In this document: positions 25,447 through 34,340 of the stretch, one piece after another
How positions within the stretch are numbered: the stretch's first letter is position 1
How the letters are laid out: each line of letters opens with the position of its first letter
Origin: DASSFG01 sp035547915
Lineage (GTDB): Bacteria; Planctomycetota; Planctomycetia; Pirellulales; JAICIG01
Assembly: GCA_035547915.1 (NCBI GenBank)
Contig: DASZTS010000004.1
Span: 1-64,000, forward strand
Length of the DNA: 64,000 bases
Reading direction: 5' to 3'
Notes under the pieces: generated by a model
What the model was told of the DNA's origin: nothing
Databases searched by the model: none
The model's input: the letters and a program-made list of their open reading frames with translations, nothing else
Translations under genes and position numbers: made by a program

Positions 25447-26751
25447 ATGATCGTCAGGTCGTATCCCTATCCAAAATTCTTCCGCGTCCGCCAGAAGTTC
25501 GAGGCGCCGCGCGTTGATGACATTCCGGGCACCGTCCAAGCCGAACTGGGGCGACTCGGCCTCGAACGGCAAGTGAAGCCCGGCCAGACCGTGGCCATCA
25601 CCGCGGGTAGTCGCGGTATCGCCAACATCAGTGTCATCATCCGGGCCGCCGTCCAATACTTTCAGAAGCTGGGAGCCAAGCCGTTCATCGTTCCAGCGAT
25701 GGGCAGCCATGGCGGCGGCACGGCCGAAGGCCAGGTATCGATTCTCACCGGCTACGGCATCACCGAAGAGTTCTGTGGCTGCCCGATCAAGGCCAGCATG
25801 GAGACGATCATCGTCTGCCAGACCGCGGAGGGTTTTCCGGTCCATTTCGACAAATACGCTTCGCAGGCCGATCACGTGCTGGTCGTCGGTCGCGTCAAGC
25901 CGCACACTGATTTCGTCGGCGAGGTCGAAAGCGGCCTGATGAAGATGATGCTCATCGGGCTGGGCAAACACGAAGGGGCCAAGGTCTATCACCGGGCCAT
26001 CCTCGACTACAGCTTCCCGCAGATCGTGCGCAGCGTGGCGGGCAACGTCCTCGAACGTTGCCGCATCGTGGCCGGGCTGGCCATCATCGAGAACGGCTAC
26101 GACGAGACGGCCAAGATCGCGGCGGTCGGCGCCGCGGAGCTGGAGGCGCGCGAGCGTGAGCTGCTCAAGGTGGCGCGGCAGTGGATGCCGAAGCTTCCTT
26201 TCCAGCTCGTCGACATCCTGTTCATCGACGAGCTCGGCAAGAACATCAGCGGTTCCGGCATCGACACGAATGTCGTCGGGCGCAAGTTCCAATTCCATCA
26301 AGCGGCGCCGGACGAGTATCCGAAGGTCAAGCGCATCGTCATCCGCGGTCTGACCGAGGAGACGCACGGCAACGCCTCGGGCATCGGGCTGGCCGAATTC
26401 TGCACCACGCGGGCGGCGCGGCGGATCGATCCCGTCAAGACGCGCATCAACTGCCTGACCAGCGGCAACGTGGCCGGTTGCATGGTGCCCGTCGATTACG
26501 AAACGGATCGCGAGATTCTGGACGAGGCCCTGCCCACCATCGGGCTCACGCCGCCGCTCGAGGCCAAGATTCTGTGGATTCGCAACACGCTGTCGCTGGC
26601 CGAGGTCGAATGCTCGCAGAAATATTGGAACGAGGCGAAGGAGCGTCCCGACTTGGAGGTGTTGACGGAACTGCGCGAGCTGCCGTTCGACGAGGCCGGG
26701 AACCTACCGGGCCTGGTCGACGACCTCTCGCCCCACGCGCTGGCGCACTGA
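25447..26751 (+). CDS. LarA-superfamily (nickel-pincer type) isomerase-like protein
   Basis: This 434-residue protein has the N-terminal LarA pattern: QTVAITAGSRGIANISVIIR then FIVPAMGSHGGGTAEGQ. The centre holds RVKPHTDFVGEVESGLMKMM and GLGKHEGAKVYHRA, with histidines and a lysine where LarA relatives bind their nickel-pincer cofactor. LarA racemises lactate; other groups act on different 2-hydroxyacids, so the substrate is not settled. No larB, larC or larE cofactor genes lie in this window. It is convergent with glnB, with two tandem repeat elements between them. Confidence 0.7.
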   Translation: MIVRSYPYPKFFRVRQKFEAPRVDDIPGTVQAELGRLGLERQVKPGQTVAITAGSRGIANISVIIRAAVQYFQKLGAKPFIVPAMGSHGGGTAEGQVSILTGYGITEEFCGCPIKASMETIIVCQTAEGFPVHFDKYASQADHVLVVGRVKPHTDFVGEVESGLMKMMLIGLGKHEGAKVYHRAILDYSFPQIVRSVAGNVLERCRIVAGLAIIENGYDETAKIAAVGAAELEARERELLKVARQWMPKLPFQLVDILFIDELGKNISGSGIDTNVVGRKFQFHQAAPDEYPKVKRIVIRGLTEETHGNASGIGLAEFCTTRAARRIDPVKTRINCLTSGNVAGCMVPVDYETDREILDEALPTIGLTPPLEAKILWIRNTLSLAEVECSQKYWNEAKERPDLEVLTELRELPFDEAGNLPGLVDDLSPHALAH

Positions 26752-26785
26752 AAATCTATCTGACCAGCGCGGGGAATGGCGACTA

Positions 26786-26885
26786 AGAGCGGCTGACGAA
26801 ACCCTCGAGGCTGGAGCGCCGTGGGCGAAAGATCGGCCGTGAAACGCCGATCTTCGGAGTCCGATCTAGTTTTGTCGGTTGCTCC
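26786..26885 (+). repeat. palindromic element, copy E1 (tandem)
   Basis: This full 100-bp copy runs from AGAGCGGCTGACGAAACCCT to TTTTGTCGGTTGCTCC. The centre hairpin is AAGATCGGC / GCCGATCTT, a compensated version of the A/T-ended stem in the other copies. Confidence 0.9.
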
Positions 26886-26886
26886 A

Positions 26887-26983
26887 AGAGCGGCTGACGA
26901 AACCCTGGAAGCTGGAGCGCCGTGGGCGAAAGATCGGCCGTGAAACGCCGATTTCGTCGGAGCCTGGTTTTGTCGGTTGTTCT
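26887..26983 (+). repeat. palindromic element, copy E2 (tandem)
   Basis: The second copy follows E1 after one base, with the same left arm (AGAGCGGCTGACGAAACCCT) and the right arm GGTTTTGTCGGTTGTTCT. Its last two bases overlap the stop codon of glnB on the minus strand. Confidence 0.9.
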
Positions 26984-27329
26984 AAATCGCCTCTCCGCCA
27001 CGCTCGCCGGTGCGGATGCGGATGCAATCCTCCAGCGGCAGAACGAAGATCTTTCCGTCGCCGATCTCGCCGGTCGGCCCGGTGCGGCCGCCCTTGATGA
27101 TGGCTTCGATCGTCGGCTCGACAAAATCTTCGTTGACGGCGATCTGCAATTGCACCTTGCGCAGCAGATTGACCGAGAACTCGTGCCCGCGGTAAGTCTC
27201 GGTGTGCCCCTTCTGACGCCCGAATCCTTGCACATCCATCACCGTGAGGCGAAAGACTTCGACCTCGGTCAACGCGGCTTTGACGGCTTCGAGGCGACTC
27301 GGCTGGATGATGGCGATGATTAACTTCAT
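26982..27329 (-). CDS. glnB: PII nitrogen regulatory protein with Phe51
   Basis: This 115-residue protein has the PII core: MKLIIAIIQPSRLEAVKAAL, T-loop base QGFGRQKGHTETYRGHE, B-loop GRTGPTGEIGDGKIFVLPLE and C-terminal IRIRTGERG. PII proteins are trimers that bind ATP/ADP and 2-oxoglutarate and report nitrogen status to glutamine synthetase control, AmtB and others. The T-loop tyrosine that is uridylylated in E. coli GlnB (Tyr51) is Phe here, while Tyr46 is kept. Control by uridylylation at 51 is therefore excluded, and small-molecule binding probably suffices. No amtB or glnA is adjacent. ATG 27329 matches the conserved N-terminus. Confidence 0.9.
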   Translation of the reverse strand: MKLIIAIIQPSRLEAVKAALTEVEVFRLTVMDVQGFGRQKGHTETYRGHEFSVNLLRKVQLQIAVNEDFVEPTIEAIIKGGRTGPTGEIGDGKIFVLPLEDCIRIRTGERGGEAI

Positions 27330-27920
27330 GCAGTTCTCGCTGAAAACATCGATTCCCAATCCTAGGCCAAGCGAAGGATTACCTCAAGGGTGCGTGGCAT
27401 AGCCCTTCGGTCTCGGCAGAAGGGCTCAGCGTCGGATATCTCGCCAAGCTTTGCGGGCGAGATCGGCAGCTCGGGATCGTTCGTCGAATAGCGAACGAGC
27501 GATCGGGCGAGAGCCACGACTAGGAGATAAAAGACGCCCCGACTTGGGTGGACTAGGCGGAGCGTCCACCCAAGTCGCTGGGGCATCCCTTTGGCCCAGG
27601 CAGGTGCCAAAAAATCCAGGGAGATGTCATGCGGCGAATTGCGTTGACCCAGAGGCGGGATCCACGCCTCTGGGTCACGCATCGCACGCCCAAGAAGGAG
27701 TGAAGCAACCGCTGTGCCATGAGTCTACGCAAAGCGCGGATGGAGCCGCAACCTACTTAAAAACCAGCACTTGCAACGTAGCGAACGTCGCACGAGAAGT
27801 CCGTCGCGGGCATCGATTCCACGTTCGCTGCCTAAAGGTCGGGCACTGCGAGGTGAAGCTCCGGGCAGCGAGCCGGTTCTAACCGGAGTTCGCAGGGCCC
27901 CTCACGTCGTAGGCGTGGTT
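27330..27920. other. intergenic region with an array of hairpins upstream of glnB
   Basis: No gene is supported. Three strong inverted repeats occur: 27401-27426 (AGCCCTTC / GAAGGGCT), 27536-27584 (GACTTGGGTGGAC / GTCCACCCAAGTC with CCCC/GGGG outside), and 27645-27677 (TGACCCAGAGGCG / CGCCTCTGGGTCA). A fourth, weaker one is near 27475-27510. They lie between the barrel-protein terminator and glnB, so they would be in the glnB leader if transcription starts upstream of them. Confidence 0.5.
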
Positions 27921-27965
27921 GAAAAAGCAAAAGGCCGCCCGGTTGAACGGGTCAACCGGGCGGCC
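27921..27965 (-). terminator. terminator of the barrel-protein gene
   Basis: On the minus strand a 14-bp stem, GGCCGCCCGGTTGA / TCAACCGGGCGGCC, is followed by TTTTGCTTTTTC. It lies 31 bp after the stop. This is one of the clearest intrinsic terminators in the window. Confidence 0.8.
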
Positions 27966-27995
27966 GTTGCTAGGCAATCGGATCTGAGCGGGCGC

Positions 27996-29567
27996 TCAGA
28001 AGGAGATGATGACGTCGGTGTACAGCGCCTGTTGGTTGTTCCGCGTACCTCCGTCGTAAGGCTTCAGGCCTTGCGAGTTGACGGTGCCGTGGTACCAGTC
28101 GCAGCGGAAGTTTGGCCGGATGGTCAGGTTCGGCAGCGGGGTCCAGCGGGGGCCCATCGTGGTCTGATAGAAGTTACCCGCGAAGCCCGGGGCCAGTGCC
28201 CAACCCTGAGCGAACGGGCTGCCGGCCGACGGCACGGGGGCCGTTACGCGGAACCCTTCTTCGTCGCGGAACCACTCGAAGTTGATACCCCAGCTCACGA
28301 GGTCGTTCTTCTTGTAGTACAGGTATTGGTTCACGCCGTACCAACGGGCGGTCTTGCCGGTCAGGGTCGCCTGGCCCTGCACGCCAAAGTCGCTCTGGAT
28401 GATGTAGCTCAGCTTGTCGCTGATCTTCTTGAGCGGACGGGTGTAGACCAAGGTTTGGAAATAACGTTGGGTGAAGGGCCGAGCGGCGTTCTCCGTCGGC
28501 TCATGGCTATAGACCTGCACGAAAGCCAACGAGTCGTCGGCGTTGCCGTTGATCGTGGCGGTACCGAGGTAACCGCCCCATTTGTTGAAGCTGCTGTCGA
28601 ACGCGTCCCAGCCGTGAATCAGACCGGCGCCCAAGTTGACCTTCTCGGTCACCTGGTAGTTGGCGAGGACGCCGGTGTGAGTGAAGGGTTCGCCGTATTG
28701 ATAGGTGTAAGGAATCGTATTGAAGAAGTTGTTATACGTACCAACGGTGTAGAAACCGACCGGCGAAATGAAGTGACCGACTTTGACCTTCAAGTCGTTG
28801 TAGGCCACTTCGCCGTAGAACTGCGTGAGCGCCAAGCCGTAGGTGTGGCCCGTATTGAACGTCGATTCCAGACCGGCTTCCGTGTCCCAACGGTAGCTGG
28901 TGCCGTAGAACGCGTCGGCCCGGAAACCAAAGTCCCAGCCTTCGCCCTTGGTATCGGTAGGCTTGACGGCGTACAGGTAGAGTTCGTTCAACTGGTAGCG
29001 GTTCGCCTGGTCGAGCCACGTCACCGGGCCGTTGCGATTATCCGACGGATTGTACGGGTTCCAGGTATAGCTTTGGGCGATCCAGCCGGCGATGGTGATG
29101 TCGCGCTTCTGCAAGCGCGGCGTCAGATTGGCCAACTTGAACGGTTCGCCTAATTCATAGAGGCAGCAGCCGTGCCCCCAGCAGCCGAGCGGCCCCGAGC
29201 AGCATTGCCGGCATTCTTCCTTTTCTTCTTCCTCTTCGGGAGCCGCACACCCCGATTCCTTTTCCTCGGGCTTCTCTTCTTCGCAGCAGCCGAGGTTCGC
29301 CGTCTTCTGCTTCGCATACGATGCGGTGATCGTGCCCGGACGCAAGACGTCCGACCTGCGGCGCGTGGCGCTCTTGGACGGTGATCGCTGGGGCTGTTCC
29401 GTGGAAGCCGGCGACGGGGCGGCCGTGTCGTCATAATTGACCGAGGCCCCCTGCACAGACTGCTGGGCCGGATTCGAGTCGCCCGCGAGCGGTTGTTGGG
29501 CGACGCTTGGGCTAACGGTTAGCAGCCCGACGAGCGCGGCCGCCACCGCTAGTCGTGAAGTGTCCAT
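27996..29567 (-). CDS. outer-membrane beta-barrel protein, BBP2/OmpL type
   Basis: This 523-residue protein begins with a signal peptide (AVAAALVGLLTVSPSVA). A Ser/Glu- and Cys-rich linker follows (CCEEEKPEEKESGC; CRQCCSGPLGCWGHGCC), which may form disulfides at the cell surface. From about residue 150 alternating strands build a barrel (TIAGWIAQSYTWNP; KVKVGHFISPVGFYTVGTYN; NLTIRPNFRCDWYHG) ending in aromatic IISF. The layout fits PF07642. Family members are envelope pores in planctomycetes and leptospires. ATG 29567 has GGAG upstream; an ATG at 29582 is in frame. Confidence 0.8.
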   Translation of the reverse strand: MDTSRLAVAAALVGLLTVSPSVAQQPLAGDSNPAQQSVQGASVNYDDTAAPSPASTEQPQRSPSKSATRRRSDVLRPGTITASYAKQKTANLGCCEEEKPEEKESGCAAPEEEEEKEECRQCCSGPLGCWGHGCCLYELGEPFKLANLTPRLQKRDITIAGWIAQSYTWNPYNPSDNRNGPVTWLDQANRYQLNELYLYAVKPTDTKGEGWDFGFRADAFYGTSYRWDTEAGLESTFNTGHTYGLALTQFYGEVAYNDLKVKVGHFISPVGFYTVGTYNNFFNTIPYTYQYGEPFTHTGVLANYQVTEKVNLGAGLIHGWDAFDSSFNKWGGYLGTATINGNADDSLAFVQVYSHEPTENAARPFTQRYFQTLVYTRPLKKISDKLSYIIQSDFGVQGQATLTGKTARWYGVNQYLYYKKNDLVSWGINFEWFRDEEGFRVTAPVPSAGSPFAQGWALAPGFAGNFYQTTMGPRWTPLPNLTIRPNFRCDWYHGTVNSQGLKPYDGGTRNNQQALYTDVIISF

Positions 29568-30053
29568 GACCCGATACTCCATTGCACGAAGATTTTGGTT
29601 TTTCGCGCCGCGCGCCCGCCAGGGACAAGCCTTCGCCCATCCGTGAGGCGACGACTTGCAGCAACGCGGGAGAGAACGCTTCTCTCACCGACTAGATTCG
29701 GCCATTGGAGCTATCGGTTAAACGTTTGGGCGGAATCGAGTGAAAGCACCATACACAGTTTGACCTTACCACCGACTGAAGCGCGCGCGATTACCGCTGC
29801 CGGTTAGTCAAGATTTGCCGACTTGGTTGCGGCGCTGGCCTCGCGCGTGACGGCGAACGTGCGAGTGCTGCCGCGCCGCGCCCCATGAACAAGGTTGGCC
29901 GCCTGCACGCGGACAAGGTGTCGCAGTAGAGCCTGCGCCACCGATACAGATTCACACATGGCAAATTGCGAGCACCGTGAGATGCCTCGAAAATCGGCAC
30001 CTCACGCCCGGTTTTTCGACCATCGCGGTCGGATTTCGGGTTCTGCGCCCGGC
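29568..30053. other. intergenic stretch, promoter region of the barrel protein
   Basis: This is about 490 bp between two minus-strand genes. No coding frame has domains. The terminator of the FAH gene was not recognised. I see no repeat element here. Confidence 0.4.
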
Positions 30054-30914
30054 CTATCCCTGTGCGACCTGGTTCACCAGCGTGCCGATGCCGTCGATCG
30101 TGATGTTGATGATGTCGCCCGCCCGTAACTTAAAATCCTCGTCGGGCACGATGCCGGTACCGGTCAACAGGATGGCTCCGTAGCGAAACGTATTGTCGCG
30201 GCCCAGGTGCTCGATCAGGTCGTCGAACGTGCGGTGCATGTGGCCGACGGTGGTGCGGCCCTCGAACGCGATCGCGTGCTTGCGGAGCACGGCCATGTGG
30301 ATGCCGATCTTCTCGCGATCGGGCATCGCCGAGGCGAGGCTGATACACGGCCCCAGCGCGCACGACTGGTTGTAGACCTTGGCTTGCGGCAGATAGAGAG
30401 GGTTCTCCCCTTCGATGTCGCGCGAACTCATGTCGTTGCCGATGGTGAAGCCCACGAGCTGCATCCGCGAGTTGAGCACCAGCGCCAGCTCCGGCTCGGG
30501 AACACTCCAGGTGGCGTCGGTGCGGATGCGCACAGGCTGGTCCGGGCCCACGACCCGGTAAGGCATGGCTTTGAAGAACAGTTCGGGGCGGGCCGCTTCG
30601 TAGACCTTGTCGTAGCAGGCGGCGGCGCCCTCCGACTCTTCCATCCGCGCGGCGCGGCTGCGCTTGTAGGTCACGCCGGCGGCCCATACCTCTTGCTGGT
30701 CGATCGGCGGGAGCAGCGTCACCGTATCGACCGAAACGCAGCCGGCCGTCGGGTCGGCGAGCAACTCGATGACCGAGATCGGGTCGTCGGCTTCGAGCAG
30801 GTCGGTCAGCGTCTGGTACTGACCGGCCGTCGATATGAGCGGCACGATCTCGTCGCCGACCAGGCGACCCATGCGTTCGCCCTCGCCGGGCATCGAGTAT
30901 TTGACGAGCTTCAT
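30054..30914 (-). CDS. FAH-family hydrolase, 2-dehydro-3-deoxy-D-arabinonate dehydratase-like
   Basis: This 286-residue enzyme has the fumarylacetoacetate hydrolase fold. The block VWAAGVTYKRSRAARMEESE and then YEAARPELFFKAMPYR is typical of the KdaD/AraD1 group, which dehydrates 2-keto-3-deoxy-arabinonate in oxidative pentose breakdown. Metal ligands are present as EPELALVLN and NDMSSRDIEGENPLY; the C-terminal TGTGIVP motif is complete. No pentose dehydrogenase lies nearby, so the pathway is not confirmed. It is preceded by a partial palindromic element. Confidence 0.75.
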   Translation of the reverse strand: MKLVKYSMPGEGERMGRLVGDEIVPLISTAGQYQTLTDLLEADDPISVIELLADPTAGCVSVDTVTLLPPIDQQEVWAAGVTYKRSRAARMEESEGAAACYDKVYEAARPELFFKAMPYRVVGPDQPVRIRTDATWSVPEPELALVLNSRMQLVGFTIGNDMSSRDIEGENPLYLPQAKVYNQSCALGPCISLASAMPDREKIGIHMAVLRKHAIAFEGRTTVGHMHRTFDDLIEHLGRDNTFRYGAILLTGTGIVPDEDFKLRAGDIINITIDGIGTLVNQVAQG

Positions 30915-30951
30915 ACAGAGACTCCGCGTGATCGTTGGCAGGTGTTCTTAG

Positions 30952-31030
30952 GGTAACCGACGAACCGGATCGAACTCCGAAAAAATCGGCGTTGCACGGC
31001 CGATTTTCTGCCCCCGGGTGTTCCGGTCGA
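30952..31030 (-). repeat. palindromic element, copy F (left arm eroded)
   Basis: In reverse orientation: GGTAACCGACGAACCGGATC, then a perfect centre AAAAAATCGGCG and GGCCGATTTTCTGCC. The arm beyond 31020 no longer matches. It lies between rluD and the FAH gene. Confidence 0.75.
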
Positions 31031-31178
31031 ACCGTTCCGATCGCGACAGCGGATCTCGGACAGGTTCGCGGTCATTGACGGATGCTAGGTGCCGGCGCGC
31101 GCTTGGTCAAGGCGCGCGACGCCGGTTGCTGCGCGGTCGGAAGAAATGGTCGAGAACGCTCCGTAGGGCGGCCGTCGG

Positions 31179-32168
31179 TCAACCCGATCGCCAGCGCTTC
31201 AACTCGTCGACGACGCGCGACATATCGGCCGGCAGCGGGGCGACGAACTCGAGCAGTCGGCCCGATTCGGGGTGCGCCACCACCAAGCGCCGCGCATGGA
31301 GCGCCTGGCGTTCGAGCAGCACCTCGCCGTCGTCGCTCACGCGCCGCAATTCACCGCGCGTGAGCTGCGCTCGGCCGCCGTAAGCCCGGTCGCAGAGCAC
31401 AGGGCAACCGACGGCCGCCAGGTGAACGCGAATCTGATGGGTGCGGCCCGTGCGAGGCAACAGGCGCACGCTGCTCATGCCGTCGAACCGTTCCACGACC
31501 TCGTAGAAGGTCTGTGCCGGGCGGCTGCCGGCGTGGTTGGGGCGGACGGCCATCTTCTCGCGCTGCTGGGGGTGAAACCCGATGGGCAGATCGATGATGT
31601 CGCGGTCGCGGTCGGGCCGACCCGCGACGAGGGCGAAATACTCCTTCTCGACCGTGCGGTTCTCGAATTGATCGGCCAGCGACTTGTGTGCCCGGTCGCT
31701 CTTGGCCACCACGATCACGCCGCTCGTGTCGCGATCGAGGCGGTGCACGATGCCCGGCCGCGTCGGACCGCCGAGATGGCTCAAGCGATCGAAATGGAAG
31801 GCCAGAGCGCTGGCAAGAGTGCCGTTCCAATTTCCCTTGCCGGGATGCACGACCATGCCGGGCGGCTTATTGATGGCCGCCAACGCCGAGTCCTCATAAA
31901 GTATGTCGAGCGGAATGTCCGCGGGCTCCGGACCCTCGCGCGGCAGTTCGGGCAGCACGATGGCGACGTGTTCGCCCGCGCTCACGCGGTGGCTGGCCTT
32001 CGTACGCTGGCCGTTCACCTGCACCGCGGCAGCATTGATGGCGCGCCGCAGGTAGGTTCGGCTATAGCGCGGAAACTGTTGCGCCAGGAACCAGTCGAGA
32101 CGAACGTCGGCCTGGCTTTCCTGGACGACGATCTCCAGCGGCTCCCCGGGTAGCTGTTCAGGCGACAT
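31179..32168 (-). CDS. rluD: RluD-family 23S rRNA pseudouridine synthase
   Basis: An S4 domain (DWFLAQQFPRYSRTYLRRAI, residues 25-80) precedes a catalytic domain with the active-site motif GIVHRLDRDTSGVIVVAKSD; the Asp in LDRD is the nucleophile. Also seen are INKPPGMVVHPG and LLPRTGRTHQIRVHLA. RluD modifies helix 69 of 23S rRNA; RluC-like specificity cannot be excluded from sequence alone. The 329-residue length is normal. It lies 108 bp after the TPR gene. Confidence 0.85.
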   Translation of the reverse strand: MSPEQLPGEPLEIVVQESQADVRLDWFLAQQFPRYSRTYLRRAINAAAVQVNGQRTKASHRVSAGEHVAIVLPELPREGPEPADIPLDILYEDSALAAINKPPGMVVHPGKGNWNGTLASALAFHFDRLSHLGGPTRPGIVHRLDRDTSGVIVVAKSDRAHKSLADQFENRTVEKEYFALVAGRPDRDRDIIDLPIGFHPQQREKMAVRPNHAGSRPAQTFYEVVERFDGMSSVRLLPRTGRTHQIRVHLAAVGCPVLCDRAYGGRAQLTRGELRRVSDDGEVLLERQALHARRLVVAHPESGRLLEFVAPLPADMSRVVDELKRWRSG

Positions 32169-32276
32169 GAAAGGTTCGGGAGGAGGCTGACAAGAACCTT
32201 CGCGTCACTTCGGCAAAGACGAGATGCCCGCGGTTTTTTGGCGACCTCTTCGCTAGGACGAAGCGAATCGGCCGAC

Positions 32277-33122
32277 CTACGGCTGGCCGTCCTTGTCGTC
32301 CGTCGCCTTCTCACCGTCCGCCGGCTTATCGTCGTCCGCCGGCTTATCGTCGGACGACTCATCCGGCGTGTCCTTCACATCGCCGCCGACCTTCTTGCCA
32401 TCGACCTTGAAGCTCGATCCGAACTGGTCGGGCAGCTTGTCCAAGTCGAACGACGGTTTCTTGCCGGGCAGGCCAAGATCGGGGAGCGGCTTGATCGAAC
32501 TCGACTGCTTGGAAAACCAGTCGTAGAAATCCTTGGTCGACTTGCGATCGAGATCGGCCAGCCGGTCTTTCGCCAGCGAGCTGAAGGCACCGGCCGGCCA
32601 ACGGTCGAGCAAGGCACGGTACTGCTCGCGTGCCTGCTCCAACTCGTCCTTCGATTCGTAGGCTCCGGCCAATCCGAAGGTCGCCCGCTCGGCCAACAGC
32701 GGATCGCGCGATGACTGATCGAGCACGGCGCGGTAATCATCGACCGCCTTTTCCAGCGATTTGCGTGCAGCCGTGCGATCCTTGAACAGGTTTTCCACAC
32801 CGTCGGCCAGATGGGCGTCGGCCAGGCTGACCCGTGACCAAAGCCCGGCCGGCGATGAGGCATAACTATCGGCCACCGCTGCCAATTTGTCGTTCGATTC
32901 CTCGGGCGAGCGGCTTTCGAGGGCGGCGAAATACTCTTCCCACGCCTGGGCCGTCCCCGCCTCGCGACGGTGATACCAGAACACGGCGGCGATCAGGATG
33001 ACGACCGCGGCCACCGCGGTCGCCGAAACGGCGCCCGAATAGGGCTTGAGGGCTTCGATTTTCTCCCCGAGCCAGTCGGCCAGTACATTGGTGGCCAACT
33101 CGTGTCGGCGCTCGGTTTTCAT
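32277..33122 (-). CDS. membrane-anchored TPR protein (YfgM-like)
   Basis: This 281-residue protein has a cytoplasmic N-terminus (MKTERRHELATNVLADWLGE), one membrane helix (VSATAVAAVVILIAAVFWYH, residues 33-52) and a TPR region to about 215. The tail is acidic and repetitive: DDKPADDDKPADGEK, with two 18-bp DNA repeats near 32325-32360. The single helix plus TPRs matches the YfgM type of ancillary translocon subunit (PF09976). ATG 33122 is chosen because the helix follows at the family distance. It may share a transcript with rluD downstream. Confidence 0.65.
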   Translation of the reverse strand: MKTERRHELATNVLADWLGEKIEALKPYSGAVSATAVAAVVILIAAVFWYHRREAGTAQAWEEYFAALESRSPEESNDKLAAVADSYASSPAGLWSRVSLADAHLADGVENLFKDRTAARKSLEKAVDDYRAVLDQSSRDPLLAERATFGLAGAYESKDELEQAREQYRALLDRWPAGAFSSLAKDRLADLDRKSTKDFYDWFSKQSSSIKPLPDLGLPGKKPSFDLDKLPDQFGSSFKVDGKKVGGDVKDTPDESSDDKPADDDKPADGEKATDDKDGQP

Positions 33123-33311
33123 ATCCAGGACCGCCTTCGTTGGCGCGTAGGAAAAAAGATAGGCCGGCGACGTCGCCCCCAACTGGGGCGCCGCTTGGCC
33201 GGCCGAGCCATTCCGGGAATATAAAACCTGTGCCGCCCGATGGTCAAGGCCGACAAGGCGATAGCTCAAGCCCACAAGCCCACGTTGAGCCGCTACTGCA
33301 GGGGCAGTCGG

Positions 33312-34340
33312 TTAGACGCTGAACTTGATGTTGAGGATGTCGCCGTCCCGCACGACGTAGTCCTTCGGCTCCTGCCGCACGAGGTGGGCCGCCTTCACTT
33401 CGCGTTCGCTCCCCAGCCGAACCAGATCCTCGACCTGCATCGCCTCTGCGCGGATGAAGCCGCGGGCCAGGTCGCTGTGGATGTTGTCGGCCGCTTCCAG
33501 GGCGGTTCCCCCTTGGCGTAGCATCCAGGTCCGCACCTCTTTCTCGCCGGCGGTGAAATACAGCATCTGACCCGAAGCGTCGAGCAGGGCCCTCAGGACC
33601 GCGTCGCGGCGCGAGCCGACCAGGCCGAGTTCGCTCTCAAAATCCGCCCGATCGCCCGGCTCCATCTTCTCCAGCTCGCGCTCCAGGCCGATGCGCACCG
33701 CCAGCATGCGCGGCTCGCTCTCGGTCGGCGCACGATCGAAACGTTCCGGCTGATCGTCGTCGGCGATGTTGACGATCACCAGCATCGGTTTTTCCCACAT
33801 CAGGCGAAAACTGCGGGTGGCCCGGGCGTCGTCCTCGGTCATCTTATCGGCCGTGAGCGGCGTGCCCGCTTCGAGGGCGGCCAGCACACGTTCCAATGCG
33901 GCCAGTTCGACCAACTCCTGGTCGCGGTTCGGACGCGGCTTCTTCACGCTTTCGCGGAGCCGTTCGACTCGGCCCGAAACGATCTCCATGTCGGCCAGCA
34001 ACAAGTCTTCGCGAAAGCTGGCCAGTTCCGTCATCGGGTCGCTGCCACCGAAGGCCGCGACGACCAGCACCAGGCAGCCGGCCTCGCGAATGACCGCCAG
34101 CCGCGCGGCGTTGCCTTCGTGCGAACGGCTGAGCCCCGGCGTGTCGACGATCTCGAGCGAGGCGAGCGTGATCTTCTTGGGATGGTAGATGTCGCACAGC
34201 GACTGCACGCGCGGCTCGGGCACCGCGGCCATGGCCATCTGCCCGGTGTGGGCCGACGCCAGATCGGCGGCGGCCCCCGTCAACCATTCGAAGAAGGTGG
34301 TCTTGCCCGAACCTTGATAACCGACGAGTCCAATTTTCAT
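33312..34340 (-). CDS. YchF/Obg-like P-loop ATPase with a TGS domain
   Basis: This 342-residue protein starts with GLVGYQGSGKTTFFEWL (Walker A, residues 4-20), then VDTPGLSRSHEG (G3) and VIVNIADDDQP at the G4 position. The C-terminus is a TGS domain (RQEPKDYVVRDGDILNIKFS). YchF binds ribosomes and hydrolyses ATP. This one is shorter and has NIAD rather than the YchF NxxE motif, so nucleotide preference is uncertain. It overlaps the transglutaminase stop by four bases (ATGA), an unusual partner for a ribosome factor. Confidence 0.75.
   Translation of the reverse strand: MKIGLVGYQGSGKTTFFEWLTGAAADLASAHTGQMAMAAVPEPRVQSLCDIYHPKKITLASLEIVDTPGLSRSHEGNAARLAVIREAGCLVLVVAAFGGSDPMTELASFREDLLLADMEIVSGRVERLRESVKKPRPNRDQELVELAALERVLAALEAGTPLTADKMTEDDARATRSFRLMWEKPMLVIVNIADDDQPERFDRAPTESEPRMLAVRIGLERELEKMEPGDRADFESELGLVGSRRDAVLRALLDASGQMLYFTAGEKEVRTWMLRQGGTALEAADNIHSDLARGFIRAEAMQVEDLVRLGSEREVKAAHLVRQEPKDYVVRDGDILNIKFSV

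Noticed and set aside
26786..26983. Target-site duplications flanking the palindromic elements
   Set aside because: Flanks such as TA/AA recur, but no convincing duplicated target longer than two bases could be read.
32180..32260. GGCTGACAAGAACC near rluD as an element left arm
   Set aside because: The hairpin core and right arm are absent; the match is likely chance.
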